Source: a virus. From it: a stretch of DNA of 34,156 bases. The stretch lies in IMG/VR virus record IMGVR_UViG_3300032180_000025, positions 1 through 34,156 of that record; one strand, given 5' to 3'. The notes below the pieces were generated by a model that was not told the origin of the DNA, did not search any database, and worked only from the letters and a program-made list of their open reading frames with translations. Below are positions 20,167 through 28,418 of this stretch, in pieces (positions within the stretch are counted from its first letter, which is position 1; each line of letters begins with the position of its first letter). The position numbers and the translations under genes are program-made.

Positions 20167-20285
20167 ACACCATCACAGCATTCCACTATCTGGGACCTGT
20201 TATTGCCGGTGCGTGTATCGCAGCTGCGGTTGTTGTACTGGCTGTGTTGATTACGTGTGGTCTGTTGGGTCTGCGGGATAAATAG
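20163..20285 (+). CDS. 40-residue membrane peptide
   Basis: GTG start overlapping the previous stop (GTGA). Nearly the whole peptide is one hydrophobic helix (VIAGACIAAAVVVLAVLIT, then CGLLGLRDK), so it is a small inner-membrane peptide. Two hairpins follow its stop. Confidence 0.6.
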   Translation: MNTITAFHYLGPVIAGACIAAAVVVLAVLITCGLLGLRDK

Positions 20286-20302
20286 ACAGCTCGCGGAGCT
20301 GT
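20286..20302 (+). other. 7-bp hairpin with GCG loop after the membrane peptide
   Basis: ACAGCTC and GAGCTGT pair around GCG, directly after the stop codon and 13 bases before the terminator. It may strengthen the transcript end. Confidence 0.45.
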
Positions 20303-20315
20303 TCCCGCCCTTCCG

Positions 20316-20351
20316 CCCCGCGATGTGTGTAACAGCCTTCGCGGGGTTTTT
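20316..20351 (+). terminator. Intrinsic terminator
   Basis: CCCCGCGA (20316-20323) and TCGCGGGG (20339-20346) form a perfect 8-bp stem, followed immediately by TTTTTA. It is the best intrinsic terminator in the window. The next gene's Shine-Dalgarno follows closely, so some read-through is likely. Confidence 0.75.
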
Positions 20352-20366
20352 ACTTGGAGTGTTGTT

Positions 20367-20597
20367 ATGCCCCCGATCAGAGACTCAGTACTCGGTGCGC
20401 TGGATACCGGGATATGGAGGATACTTCAAGACGCCTGGGAAGATCCGAGCCCGCGTAATGTCGGCAGGATCAGACAGCTCATTGAGACTCATCGCGGAGT
20501 ATTTTTCGTAAGTCCTGAGCTGGTATGGTGGGTGCGTCGGAACAAGAGCGCGATCAACTGGACTGTCAGCGCCTGGGAAGGCAAACTATCTCCATGA
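20367..20597 (+). CDS. Small Trp-rich protein of unknown function
   Basis: Seventy-six residues, GGAG seven bases before the ATG. Helix DSVLGALDTGIWRILQDAWE is followed by RIRQLIETHRGVFFVSPELV and WWVRRNKSAINWTVSAWEG. Six Trp in 76 residues is high. A remote relation to the LHSL family is possible but not claimed. Confidence 0.6.
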   Translation: MPPIRDSVLGALDTGIWRILQDAWEDPSPRNVGRIRQLIETHRGVFFVSPELVWWVRRNKSAINWTVSAWEGKLSP

Positions 20598-20749
20598 ACA
20601 TACTGACCAAGATCTTCCGTCGCCAGAGACGGTACAAGCCCCCGGTCAAGCTGCCTGTGAAAGACTACAGTGAGGCCCGGGATCGCGCCATAGAGCAGCT
20701 GGGCGACCGGTACCTGCTCGCGGAACCTATCCGCAAAAGGCCACGATGA
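20594..20749 (+). CDS. Small basic protein of unknown function
   Basis: Fifty-one residues, very basic N-terminus (ILTKIFRRQRRYKPPVKLP) and a short helix (YSEARDRAIEQLGDRYLL). It overlaps both neighbours by four bases, which supports it as a real coupled gene. Confidence 0.55.
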   Translation: MNILTKIFRRQRRYKPPVKLPVKDYSEARDRAIEQLGDRYLLAEPIRKRPR

Positions 20750-21042
20750 CCACATATAAAGAACCCTGCGGGTGCGTCAGTGATGCTACCCGCTGGATCA
20801 AGCTCTGCCCGGTTCACGAGGCGGAGCGAGTTGGGCGTGAGCACGAAGCCCGCCTGGATTCGCTGCAGTGGCTGATCGACCACTACACCCGGTTTCCCAC
20901 TGAGGATAACTTCCGCCATGTCATCGAGCGTTTCAAAGACGTTGGTCCCGCAGCGAACAGCCGGCCAGCCATCGTCAAATGGATCCTCGCCCACGCGAAG
21001 CAGATCCAACAGGCAGCGCGGGCCGTTTCCGTCAACCGTTGA
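20746..21042 (+). CDS. Small protein with CxC...CxxH motif
   Basis: Ninety-eight residues. Residues 3-26 (YKEPCGCVSDATRW, then CPVHEA) form a CxC-x(n)-CxxH knuckle that is frequent in short phage proteins and probably binds zinc. The rest is helical. It ends at a CGT TGA. The frame just after this stop continues in the +1 register as a protein-like sequence with no usable start codon of its own, so a frameshifted longer product is possible. Confidence 0.65.
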   Translation: MTTYKEPCGCVSDATRWIKLCPVHEAERVGREHEARLDSLQWLIDHYTRFPTEDNFRHVIERFKDVGPAANSRPAIVKWILAHAKQIQQAARAVSVNR

Positions 21043-21658
21043 AGGCTTCGAGGTCTCCAAGGAGTGCTTCGAACTGCTGGAGCAGACCCGGTCTGTCAAC
21101 ACAAACAACGAGTTCAAGCGCTGGCTGCACATCTGGATGATGGACAATTCGGATTCCGGCCACGTCTGCCAGCATACTGCGCTGCCATGGATTGTGTTGT
21201 GGGATAAGCCCGATCTGTCTACGATCATGGCGACGTATTTCGTCACAGATTTTGTTAACTTCCCCACATCCTGGGCAACATTGTGGGAAGATATTGATAC
21301 TATGATCGAGTCTCGCCGATGCTCTCCCGACTTTGAGCAACCACCGAAGGTATCCGCTCTTCATGGACCATATTGGATGTTGCTGGAAAAGCCGGGTGTC
21401 GCCCGCTTGGCCGCAGAGACTGCAGCCATGAAGCGTAGAGTAACCGTCGAAATATTCCAGAGATATCCGGAAGCCCGTGCCCCGGAAACAATTTCCTCGC
21501 TCCGGCGCCAGTATTTCAAACATGCGTTGGAGCCGTTCCGAATGATGTCACCCCAACAGGAGTCAGAAGATGAAACTGCTAGAGCTTCAGAAGAGCGCCG
21601 TGGATCTGTACAAGTCAGGAACGGCCTTACACTTGGTCGGCCCCCCAGGTGTCGGTAA
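20918..21658 (+). CDS. Protein of unknown function, real start uncertain
   Basis: The convincing part runs from about 21043 (EGFEVSKECFELLEQTRSVN) to about 21570, with aromatic-rich helices (FKRWLHIWMM, TSWATLWEDIDTMIESR, PYWMLLEKPG). No ATG, GTG or TTG occurs between 20945 and 21137. The upstream starts (ATG 20918, TTG 20942) lie deep in the previous gene, where this frame reads as Ser/Arg-rich shadow. Its 3' end also overlaps the ATPase gene by 89 bases. Either it begins at 20918, or it is reached by a +1 shift from the previous gene. No family recognised. Confidence 0.5.
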   Translation: MSSSVSKTLVPQRTAGQPSSNGSSPTRSRSNRQRGPFPSTVEGFEVSKECFELLEQTRSVNTNNEFKRWLHIWMMDNSDSGHVCQHTALPWIVLWDKPDLSTIMATYFVTDFVNFPTSWATLWEDIDTMIESRRCSPDFEQPPKVSALHGPYWMLLEKPGVARLAAETAAMKRRVTVEIFQRYPEARAPETISSLRRQYFKHALEPFRMMSPQQESEDETARASEERRGSVQVRNGLTLGRPPRCR

Positions 21659-22658
21659 GTCCGACTCGATCAAGTATGACGTACGGGCCGCACTCTCGGC
21701 GGCCTTCGGCGAGGAGTTCGGGTACCATGACGTGTTGCTGCCCACCGTGGATGCTCCGGATATCCGTGGCTTTCTGATTCCCACCAAGGATAAGGAGGGG
21801 CACCCGACCAGCTTCTTCACACGATCGGCGATCCTGCCGTCCCGTGAGTATCTGGCGGCGCACCCGCGCGGTATCATGCTGATGGATGAGCGCAATGCGG
21901 CGGATCTGCTCACGCAGAAGGCTGTCGCGCCCGCCGTGCTGTCGAAGCGCTTCGGGGAAGAATACTTACCCGATGGCTGGTGGATGATCTCCGCGAGCAA
22001 CCGGGTCGAGGACAACTCGGGCGTGATCAAGTCGCCCAAACATCTGGTCAATCGGGAACGTACTCTCAACATCGAGAGCGATGTTCTCAGCTGGTCGATC
22101 TGGGGTGAATCACACGACATCCATCCGATGCTGATCGCGTTCGCGAAGCAACAGCCCGGTGTTGTCTTCACTGAGTCGGTGCCCAAAGGTGAGGGTGCGT
22201 TCTGTACACCGCGTTCGTTCGTATCTGCGGCGAAGCTTCTCGCCCAGGCGGCGGGTGTGGACAACGATGGCAATCCCAACATGGTGATCCCGCAGTCGGG
22301 CATCCTGTCCCAGATGGTAGCCGGCGATATCGGAGAAGGTGCGTGCGCGCAGCTCATGGCCTATCTGAAAGTCGCTGATGATCTGCCCACGATTCAGGAG
22401 ATCCTCGACAAGCCGAAGGACGCGAAGTGTCCGGACTCGCTCTCGGCCGCATACGCTGCAGCGCAGATGTGCCTGCACTATGCGAATCCTACCAACATCG
22501 ACAAGCTCTGGACCTATACAGAGCGCCTCAAGAAGGAGCTGCAGGTATCTGTGGCGAAGCAGCTCGTCGCCAAAGGCGCCGGTGTTCTTCTCAACTCAAA
22601 GGCGTTAGGAGCATGGATCGGCAAGAACCGCACGTTGATCAACGCCAGCAACTTCTAG
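21570..22658 (+). CDS. MoxR-like AAA+ ATPase
   Basis: 362 residues. Walker A GPPGVGKS (24-31), Walker B GIMLMDERN (about 100-108), and a sensor-1-like ISASNRV (about 141-147) are all present. The segment between Walker A and B (VLLPTVDAPDIRGFLIP) matches the MoxR group, in which a hexameric ATPase remodels partner proteins with the help of a VWA-domain protein. That partner lies two genes downstream, with a helical protein between. GGAG lies eight bases before the ATG. A helicase role is less likely because no helicase motifs are present. Confidence 0.82.
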   Translation: MKLLELQKSAVDLYKSGTALHLVGPPGVGKSDSIKYDVRAALSAAFGEEFGYHDVLLPTVDAPDIRGFLIPTKDKEGHPTSFFTRSAILPSREYLAAHPRGIMLMDERNAADLLTQKAVAPAVLSKRFGEEYLPDGWWMISASNRVEDNSGVIKSPKHLVNRERTLNIESDVLSWSIWGESHDIHPMLIAFAKQQPGVVFTESVPKGEGAFCTPRSFVSAAKLLAQAAGVDNDGNPNMVIPQSGILSQMVAGDIGEGACAQLMAYLKVADDLPTIQEILDKPKDAKCPDSLSAAYAAAQMCLHYANPTNIDKLWTYTERLKKELQVSVAKQLVAKGAGVLLNSKALGAWIGKNRTLINASNF

Positions 22659-22972
22659 CCAAGCGGAGCAAACGCGGACGGTCCCAGGCCGAGTGGGAAG
22701 AGATAGCTCTCAAGGTGCTGCTCTTACACTCGGAGTGGGCTGTGTGGGTACGGGATAATTACAGCTGGCAGTCGTACGGCCGCTACAAGCCTCTTACGAT
22801 TCAGACATGTACTATCATGCACACATTAAGCATCACTGGTACCTGCCAGCCGTCCACATTTGTTAACTCCGTAGCGCGGGCTCTACGTAGGCTTCGCCGC
22901 GAAGCCCGCCAATCACTCGACAAAGAGGCACGTAATCGTGACTACGCAAGAGACAAGCAACGCGGATCTTAA
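22613..22972 (+). CDS. LHSL-family small protein within the ATPase module
   Basis: 119 residues from ATG 22613, overlapping the ATPase gene by 46 bases. After a basic start (LLAKRSKRGRSQ), WEEIALKVLLLHSEWAVWV is the family helix with LHS retained. LTIQTCTIMHTLSITG is the sheet and FVNSVARALRRLRREAR the last helix. It is the only member inside the MoxR block, so it may interact with the ATPase, or be there by chance. Confidence 0.65.
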   Translation: MDRQEPHVDQRQQLLAKRSKRGRSQAEWEEIALKVLLLHSEWAVWVRDNYSWQSYGRYKPLTIQTCTIMHTLSITGTCQPSTFVNSVARALRRLRREARQSLDKEARNRDYARDKQRGS

Positions 22973-23864
22973 TGACGCGTTGGCATCCAACTATCTGCTG
23001 TGTGATCTGAAGATACGATCATGGAGTGGAAAGGCAACCGACAATAACGCCACCAGGGAGGTGATCGAAAACAAACAGGCCGCCAAGGACTCGGGCGCCT
23101 TCATGAAGAACCTGATGGCCTCAGCCGGCGAAGAGCTGAAGGTTGTTCACCAGCACGCAGCAACCCTCCGGCACTTCGTGTATTCCCGCACACTGCCGTG
23201 GTGCTCCAACGGAGAAGGCACACAGCGCGGCGCCCGCCTTCTGGCAAGTTCCGCTGCGATGGATTTTCTGCAGGAGTTCAAAGTCTACAAACAGCAGTAT
23301 GACGATGCTGTGCGAGCCCTGGTCGCGGTGTGGGATACGCGCGTGGGGGAGGCGATGAAGAACCTCGGGCAGCTCGCCGATGCATCGGACTATCCCAGCG
23401 CAACGGATCTTCCGAAGAAGTTCGCTGTATCCATCGACATGGAACCCCCGCATGCGATGACGGATTTCAGCCGCCTGAATGTTCCGGCAGCGCTGGCCAC
23501 GGCGCTGGGCAACCGGCATATGGCTGTAGCGTCCCAACAGGTGACCAACGCGATGAACGAGATGCGTGACCGTATGCTCACCGAGCTGGAACGTATCCAT
23601 ACGCAGATGGCCAAGCATGCCAACGGTGAGAAGACCCGTCTGTATGAAAGTCTGATCACCAACATGCAGGGTCTGGTCCAGATGGCCAGGAACATGAACC
23701 TGACCAACAATCCCCGGCTCACGGAACTGGCCGAGAAGATCGAACTGAAGCTTCTGGCGAATCCCATCTCGGTGTATAAGGATGATCCGACCAAGGCGGC
23801 GGTGATGGCGGACAGTGCCCGGGAACTCGCCGTTGAAGCCACACTGGAGGAGATCTGGAAATGA
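22938..23864 (+). CDS. Helical protein between MoxR ATPase and VWA protein (DUF3150-like by context)
   Basis: 308 residues from GTG 22938. It is helical nearly throughout, with a central region rich in aromatic and Arg residues (ATLRHFVYSRTLPWC, about 75-89) and a C-terminal coiled coil (MRDRMLTELERIHTQMAKH and on). In other phages a DUF3150-type protein of similar length stands between the MoxR and VWA genes, and this is offered as a tentative match from memory. It is probably the substrate-binding or scaffold part of the module. Its stop overlaps the next ATG. Confidence 0.55.
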   Translation: MTTQETSNADLNDALASNYLLCDLKIRSWSGKATDNNATREVIENKQAAKDSGAFMKNLMASAGEELKVVHQHAATLRHFVYSRTLPWCSNGEGTQRGARLLASSAAMDFLQEFKVYKQQYDDAVRALVAVWDTRVGEAMKNLGQLADASDYPSATDLPKKFAVSIDMEPPHAMTDFSRLNVPAALATALGNRHMAVASQQVTNAMNEMRDRMLTELERIHTQMAKHANGEKTRLYESLITNMQGLVQMARNMNLTNNPRLTELAEKIELKLLANPISVYKDDPTKAAVMADSARELAVEATLEEIWK

Positions 23865-24028
23865 AAATGTCATTCGTGTTCAAGCTCTGGGGGCTGATAA
23901 CCCTGGCAATGCTGAACATGTGTCTGATGTATATACTCCGGCTGGTCGGGCTACGGAAGCTGTCAGGCTCAGTAGCTCGGCAGACAGCATGTCTCTGTTC
24001 TTACATAAGTGAGCAAAATCATGGCTGA
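23861..24028 (+). CDS. 55-residue membrane peptide in the MoxR module
   Basis: It starts on the previous stop (ATGA) and runs eight bases into the next gene. One transmembrane helix (FVFKLWGLITLAMLNMCLMY) is followed by a basic linker (RLVGLRKLSGSVARQ) and two Cys. Its presence between the helical protein and the VWA protein suggests that the module may act at the membrane. Confidence 0.55.
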   Translation: MKMSFVFKLWGLITLAMLNMCLMYILRLVGLRKLSGSVARQTACLCSYISEQNHG

Positions 24029-25208
24029 GCGTTCCGCAGAATTGGTCGAGGCAGTCTCGGCAACCCTGGTCCAGCAGCCGTTCTTCGCGGTGCTGATGTG
24101 CGATATGTTGACGATCGAAGAATCCGAATCGATCGTGACAGATCCGAACCGTCCCAACCCCACAGCGTACACCGATGGGACCCGGCTCGTGTTCAATCCG
24201 AAGTTTCTCAAGAAGCTCACCGTCAAGGAGCGCATCTACGTGATCGCCCATGAGGTGTGTCACGTGATTTTCCAGCATCCCCAGCGGATGCGGATGTACG
24301 CGGACCTGGGCTACGGACCTGACCTGAATGACTTCAAGCCGGGCAAGTTCAACCGGGCAGCGGACTACATCATCAATGCCTACCTGAACGAGCTGAAGGT
24401 CGGCGACCAGCCTATGGACACCCTGCTCAACGGACAGATCAGCTCGGCTGATCTCGTAGACGAGGTCTACCTGAAGCTCCCCGACGAGCCCGAGGACAAG
24501 AACAACGGTTGGGATCACCATGAAGTGGCTGCGGATCCGAGCAAGCTGCCCGATAAGGGGACAATCCAGCGGGCAGTGGCTGCGGCGGCCGCCGCGCAGA
24601 AAGCCTCAGGAAGGATGCCAGCGGGCCTCCAGAGACTGGTCGATGAGATCCTTGAGCCGCAGGTGAACTGGGCGCAGCATCTGCGGTCTGCTATCGTGAC
24701 GTTCGCAGGTAACAACGAGCAGACATGGTGCCGTCCGAACCGGCGCCGCATCGCAGTGGCTCCTCACGTGTACATGCCAGGACGGGCTGGGACGCGCTCT
24801 GAGGCGGTCTCCCTGGAGATCGACACTTCGGGCTCGATCTCTGACCACGAGCTGAATGTATTCCTCTCAGAGGCTCATGGGATCATGAGCGACGTGCAGC
24901 CCGAGAAGATCTACGCCGGCTATGTGGACTCGGCTCTGTTCAATGACGAGATCCACGAGATCGACGACGTGAACGGGGTGCTGGATCTGAAGTCCAAAGC
25001 GGGCGGCGGCGGCGGTACCGACATGACCATCATGCATCAGGAGCTGGTCAAGCGCGGGATCACCGTGGCCTACGAGATCATCCTCACGGATGGTGTGTGC
25101 AACTTCGGAACAGATACGGGAGTACCCACGATATGGTGCATAACCTCAGAAGGTATCACGGCCCCGTGGGGCGTCTCGGTCCACGTGAAAATACCCGAGC
25201 GGAAGTGA
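24021..25208 (+). CDS. Metallopeptidase-like protein with C-terminal VWA domain
   Basis: 395 residues from ATG 24021; GTG 24009 is an alternative. The N-terminal part has HEVCHVIFQH (about 77-86), a HExxH zinc site inside a helix preceded by KERIYVIA. The C-terminal VWA domain has the MIDAS motif DTSGS (about 268-272), a GGGGGTDMT segment (about 328-336) supplying the MIDAS Thr, and LTDGVCNFG (about 355). This is the DUF2201-type layout whose genes sit next to MoxR ATPases. Peptidase activity is plausible because the site is intact, but it is not proven for this family. Confidence 0.8.
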   Translation: MAERSAELVEAVSATLVQQPFFAVLMCDMLTIEESESIVTDPNRPNPTAYTDGTRLVFNPKFLKKLTVKERIYVIAHEVCHVIFQHPQRMRMYADLGYGPDLNDFKPGKFNRAADYIINAYLNELKVGDQPMDTLLNGQISSADLVDEVYLKLPDEPEDKNNGWDHHEVAADPSKLPDKGTIQRAVAAAAAAQKASGRMPAGLQRLVDEILEPQVNWAQHLRSAIVTFAGNNEQTWCRPNRRRIAVAPHVYMPGRAGTRSEAVSLEIDTSGSISDHELNVFLSEAHGIMSDVQPEKIYAGYVDSALFNDEIHEIDDVNGVLDLKSKAGGGGGTDMTIMHQELVKRGITVAYEIILTDGVCNFGTDTGVPTIWCITSEGITAPWGVSVHVKIPERK

Positions 25209-25735
25209 GGCCCAGGCCGTGGGGCGCAGTCGATCTTGCCCTGCCGGAGACTTCTGGGCCAGCATACCCATACTGCACCTGCGGCGCAGCGGCGGCTCAA
25301 CCGTGCCCTACATTTGTCCTGATAGGCGGTACGGATATCTGTGTGCATGTTGCAGGGTGTGAGGCACTGAGGCCCAGGCGGTTCGAGATTGTTGCGAATC
25401 CTACGCCGGCAATGAAGCGCGGACAGATTCTTCTGTCATCAGGGCGGATCTGGGAACCGAAGCGGCGGCCGGAGAGATACAACCGCCGAGCCCGCCAGAG
25501 CGCGACAAACTACAGGCTGGTATTGCAGTTCTATTTTCAGCGGCCGATCAACCTCAAACTGTGGAAGCGTATCAAGGCGCCGCGCGGCTGGCGGAAGTGC
25601 CCGACCAGTGCGCACGGACAGCAGAAATACTATGGCGTCCGGTTCATGTGCCGTGATATGAAGTATAAGCTGGCACCGGAAGAGATCGAGACGTTGCGGG
25701 CCAAACTGTACATGTCACTGGAGGCAGTGTTTTGA
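25205..25735 (+). CDS. Basic Cys-containing protein of unknown function
   Basis: 176 residues from GTG 25205, overlapping the previous stop (GTGA). The N-terminal part has C24-x-C26 and C34 (YCTCGAAAAQPC) with further Cys, which could bind zinc. The C-terminal part is strand-rich and very basic (YRLVLQFYFQRPINLKLWKR, later YYGVRFMCRDMKYKLAPEE). The frame is open upstream, but that part is a shadow of the VWA gene. The function is not recognised. Nucleic acid binding would fit the charge. Confidence 0.6.
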   Translation: MRPRPWGAVDLALPETSGPAYPYCTCGAAAAQPCPTFVLIGGTDICVHVAGCEALRPRRFEIVANPTPAMKRGQILLSSGRIWEPKRRPERYNRRARQSATNYRLVLQFYFQRPINLKLWKRIKAPRGWRKCPTSAHGQQKYYGVRFMCRDMKYKLAPEEIETLRAKLYMSLEAVF

Positions 25736-26097
25736 ACACATCGAAGAATGAGAATGTGTTTGTTCCGAAGATGTGGGCTGACAGCATCGCCAAGAGCATG
25801 CAACACCAGAGCATTCTGTCAGCACAGATGCGTCAACAAGCAGTGGCATCCCCTCCCTGGGAAGTATGGTTTGCGTGGTTCCCCGTACGTATTGTAGTCG
25901 TCGATCGCTACGAAAAAATTCACGATGAGGTTATCTATAACAGTCATACTGAATGGCACTGGCTGGTCCCGGTTGCCCGGCGACCTTACCGGAAGCTGCG
26001 TTTCCTGATGAAGCGCCGATCGTGGCCGTTCTTTCAGCCTTATAACTATGGGCCGGCGACCAATGCGCTGACACAGCCCAGAGTGAATTTCGACTGA
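25732..26097 (+). CDS. Small aromatic-rich protein of unknown function
   Basis: 121 residues from a TTG at 25732, overlapping the previous stop, with GAGG seven bases upstream, which supports this rare start. WEVWFAWFPVRIVVVDRYEK and EWHWLVPVARRPYRKLRFL are strand-like. Its beta-rich basic character resembles that of the gene before it. Confidence 0.55.
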   Translation: MNTSKNENVFVPKMWADSIAKSMQHQSILSAQMRQQAVASPPWEVWFAWFPVRIVVVDRYEKIHDEVIYNSHTEWHWLVPVARRPYRKLRFLMKRRSWPFFQPYNYGPATNALTQPRVNFD

Positions 26098-26315
26098 TGA
26101 TACTTAATCTGTCCAGCTATGCTGACTACGTTGACATCCAATTGCCAAGGGCTTTAAATTGGGAAGCTTATCGGCATTTCGTTCCACCCGCTGGATGGTA
26201 CAGGCGTAGATTGAACTCGCATCTGGTGCGGTTCTGGCGAAAGCCCGGAGCAGTACTCCTGTCGCGTGAGCGTTGGCAGGAAGTCGAAACCATGTTGCTG
26301 TTGGTGACAGAATAG
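26097..26315 (+). CDS. Small protein, possible remote LHSL member
   Basis: Seventy-two residues. LPRALNWEAYRHFVPP and RERWQEVETMLLLVTE sit where the family's first and last helices would be, with LVRFWRKPGAVLLS between. The match is weak because the LHSL core is absent. It precedes the DNA polymerase by one base and starts on the previous stop. Confidence 0.5.
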   Translation: MILNLSSYADYVDIQLPRALNWEAYRHFVPPAGWYRRRLNSHLVRFWRKPGAVLLSRERWQEVETMLLLVTE

Positions 26316-26316
26316 T

Positions 26317-28281
26317 ATGACTGCGAAACTGATCCCGCTGACGCTCGACTTCGAGACTTATTACAGCACGCGGGATTACACGCTGAGCAAGCTGACGACT
26401 TCCCAGTATGTACTGGATCCCAGGTTCGAGACCATCGGGGTCAGCCTCGGACTGGGTGCCGTGTTGCCGGTGTGGTTCTCCGGTTCCCATGACTATGTCA
26501 AGCGAGTGTTGAGCAACATCCCCTGGGATAAGACACTGCTCATCGCGCACAACGCGATCTTCGATGGATCGATACTGGAATGGATCTTCGGCTTCAAACC
26601 CGCGAAGTACTTCTGCACGATGATGGGAAGCCGTCCGTTTGTTGCTCCGTATACGGGCCGGATGTCGCTCGGCTCGGTGGCGAAGTTCCTGAACGTCGGC
26701 GAGAAAGGGGATGAGGTAATCCGCGCCGATGGCAAACACCGCCAGGACTTCTCACCGGCCGAACTGGCTGAATACGGCAAGTATTGTTGTAACGATGTCG
26801 TGCTGACATGTCGGGCATACGAGCTGCTGGCACAATGGCTTCCCGAAGATGAGCAGGACCTGATCGACCAGACGATCAAGAAGTTCACACGGCCGGTGTT
26901 GAAGTTGGATCGCGCAGCGCTGCAGAAGCGTCGTGACGATATTGTGGTAGAACGGCAGCAGCTGCGGACGGATCTTGTCGAGTTGTTCGACAGTCAGAAT
27001 CTGCTTCAGGGTGTGGAGCCGATCGAAAAGCCGGTGGTAGTCGAAACGATCATGCGATCCCGTGTCCAGTTCGCGCAGGTGCTGGAGAGCCAGGGAATCG
27101 TGATGCCCAAGAAGAAATCCAAGACCGCGAAGGATGAGTTCGGCCAGCCAAAAGAGACGCTGGCGATGTCCAAGACTGACGCTGAGTTCATGGACCTGTT
27201 GACCCACGACAACGAGGTTGTGCGTGAGCTGGTTGCAGCACGCCTCAAACTGTCATCCACGATGGAGGAGAGCCGCCTTGCGAGATTTGATGAGATCGCA
27301 GCACTGGATGTTAGTCGAGACACATTCCTACCCGTGCCACTGTTATATTACGGCGCGCATCCCGGGCGCTTCTCTGGCCTCGACAAGATTAACCTCCAGA
27401 ACTTACCACGTATCAGGTTCCTCGCTGACGGCAAGACTCCTGACCCTGATAGCGGATGGCTCCGTAGGAGCATCGTTGCGCCGGAAGGTTGTGTCATTGT
27501 TGCAGGAGACCTCTCGCAGATCGAAGCCCGCATCGTCGCGACGCTCGCGGGATGTTACGACCTCGTCAGGCAGTTCGCGAGCAAACAGGACACGTACGGT
27601 ATCTTCGCGACGCGCGTCTACGGGCGCCCGATCGACAAGAAGAACGACCCGGTAGAACGGTTCGTCGGCAAGACCTGTATTCTCGGGCTCGGCTACGGGA
27701 TGGGCTGGGTGAAGTTTCTTCTGCAGATGTTGCTTGCCAAGGTCAAAGGCATGACGCCTGAGCAGGCGAAGCGCATCGTGTATCTGTACCGGGAGACGTA
27801 TCGGGAGATCCCCCAGCTGTGGAAAGTACTGGAGGACTATCTCGGCAAGTGTGTTGATCCCCAGGCCATGCTGACTTTCGGCCCCCTGACTTTCCTGCAT
27901 GAACGGATCGTGCTCCCCAATGGTATGCCGTTGATTTACCCGGGGTTAAAGCCGGCCAAGCTGGGGGGTATGGAGTTCACCAGCAAGCGGTCCAAAGAGG
28001 ACGGAGCGACCAACAAGCTCTGGGGCGGCGTTGTCACGGAGAACGTGGTACAGGCACTCGCCCGTATCGTGATTTCCAGAGCAGAGCTGCGGCTGGCCCG
28101 GGCTGGACTGCGCGCAGCGTTGCAGGTACACGATGAACTGGTGTACTGCGTCCCGGAGAAACATGCGGAAAAAGTCAAGCGGGCTATTGAGATCGCGCTT
28201 AGAATGCCGGTAGACTTCCTGCCCAGGTTACCGGTGGACTGTGAAGTGGGCATCGGTAAATCATACGCGGAGTGCAAATGA
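26317..28281 (+). CDS. Family A DNA polymerase with 3'-5' exonuclease
   Basis: 654 residues, the replicative polymerase of this phage. Exonuclease motifs are LDFETYY (9-15), AHNAIFDGSILEW (about 78-90) and YCCNDVVLTC (about 153-162), so proofreading should work. Polymerase motif A is AGDLSQIEARIVA (about 395-407), motif B is RFVGKTCILGLGYG (R-x3-K-x3-LG-x2-YG, about 447-460), and motif C is VHDEL (about 602-606). All catalytic acidic residues are present. There is no 5'-3' exonuclease domain. A primase or helicase is not seen in the window. Confidence 0.95.
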   Translation: MTAKLIPLTLDFETYYSTRDYTLSKLTTSQYVLDPRFETIGVSLGLGAVLPVWFSGSHDYVKRVLSNIPWDKTLLIAHNAIFDGSILEWIFGFKPAKYFCTMMGSRPFVAPYTGRMSLGSVAKFLNVGEKGDEVIRADGKHRQDFSPAELAEYGKYCCNDVVLTCRAYELLAQWLPEDEQDLIDQTIKKFTRPVLKLDRAALQKRRDDIVVERQQLRTDLVELFDSQNLLQGVEPIEKPVVVETIMRSRVQFAQVLESQGIVMPKKKSKTAKDEFGQPKETLAMSKTDAEFMDLLTHDNEVVRELVAARLKLSSTMEESRLARFDEIAALDVSRDTFLPVPLLYYGAHPGRFSGLDKINLQNLPRIRFLADGKTPDPDSGWLRRSIVAPEGCVIVAGDLSQIEARIVATLAGCYDLVRQFASKQDTYGIFATRVYGRPIDKKNDPVERFVGKTCILGLGYGMGWVKFLLQMLLAKVKGMTPEQAKRIVYLYRETYREIPQLWKVLEDYLGKCVDPQAMLTFGPLTFLHERIVLPNGMPLIYPGLKPAKLGGMEFTSKRSKEDGATNKLWGGVVTENVVQALARIVISRAELRLARAGLRAALQVHDELVYCVPEKHAEKVKRAIEIALRMPVDFLPRLPVDCEVGIGKSYAECK

Positions 28282-28418
28282 TCGAACTAACCAAGTGGCT
28301 CTGTCAGTTCTTCTTCGACAACTACGTGCATTGGGCTGGGCTTGTGATTCTGTGCATCGCCATCTTCCCCGTATGGAGCTTCAAAGGTCGCACGATCATC
28401 CGCAGGGATGACGAATGA
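28278..28418 (+). CDS. 46-residue membrane peptide
   Basis: It starts on the polymerase stop (ATGA) and ends on the next start. One transmembrane helix (WAGLVILCIAIFPVWSF) with a basic, acid-ended tail (KGRTIIRRDDE). This is one of four or five such short membrane peptides in the arm. Confidence 0.6.
   Translation: MIELTKWLCQFFFDNYVHWAGLVILCIAIFPVWSFKGRTIIRRDDE

Noticed and set aside
21587-22357. 256-residue minus-strand frame opposite the MoxR gene
   Set aside because: Walker A and B motifs place the gene on the plus strand.
23121-23873. 250-residue minus-strand frame
   Set aside because: His/Arg/Gln-rich shadow of the helical protein; wrong direction for the operon.
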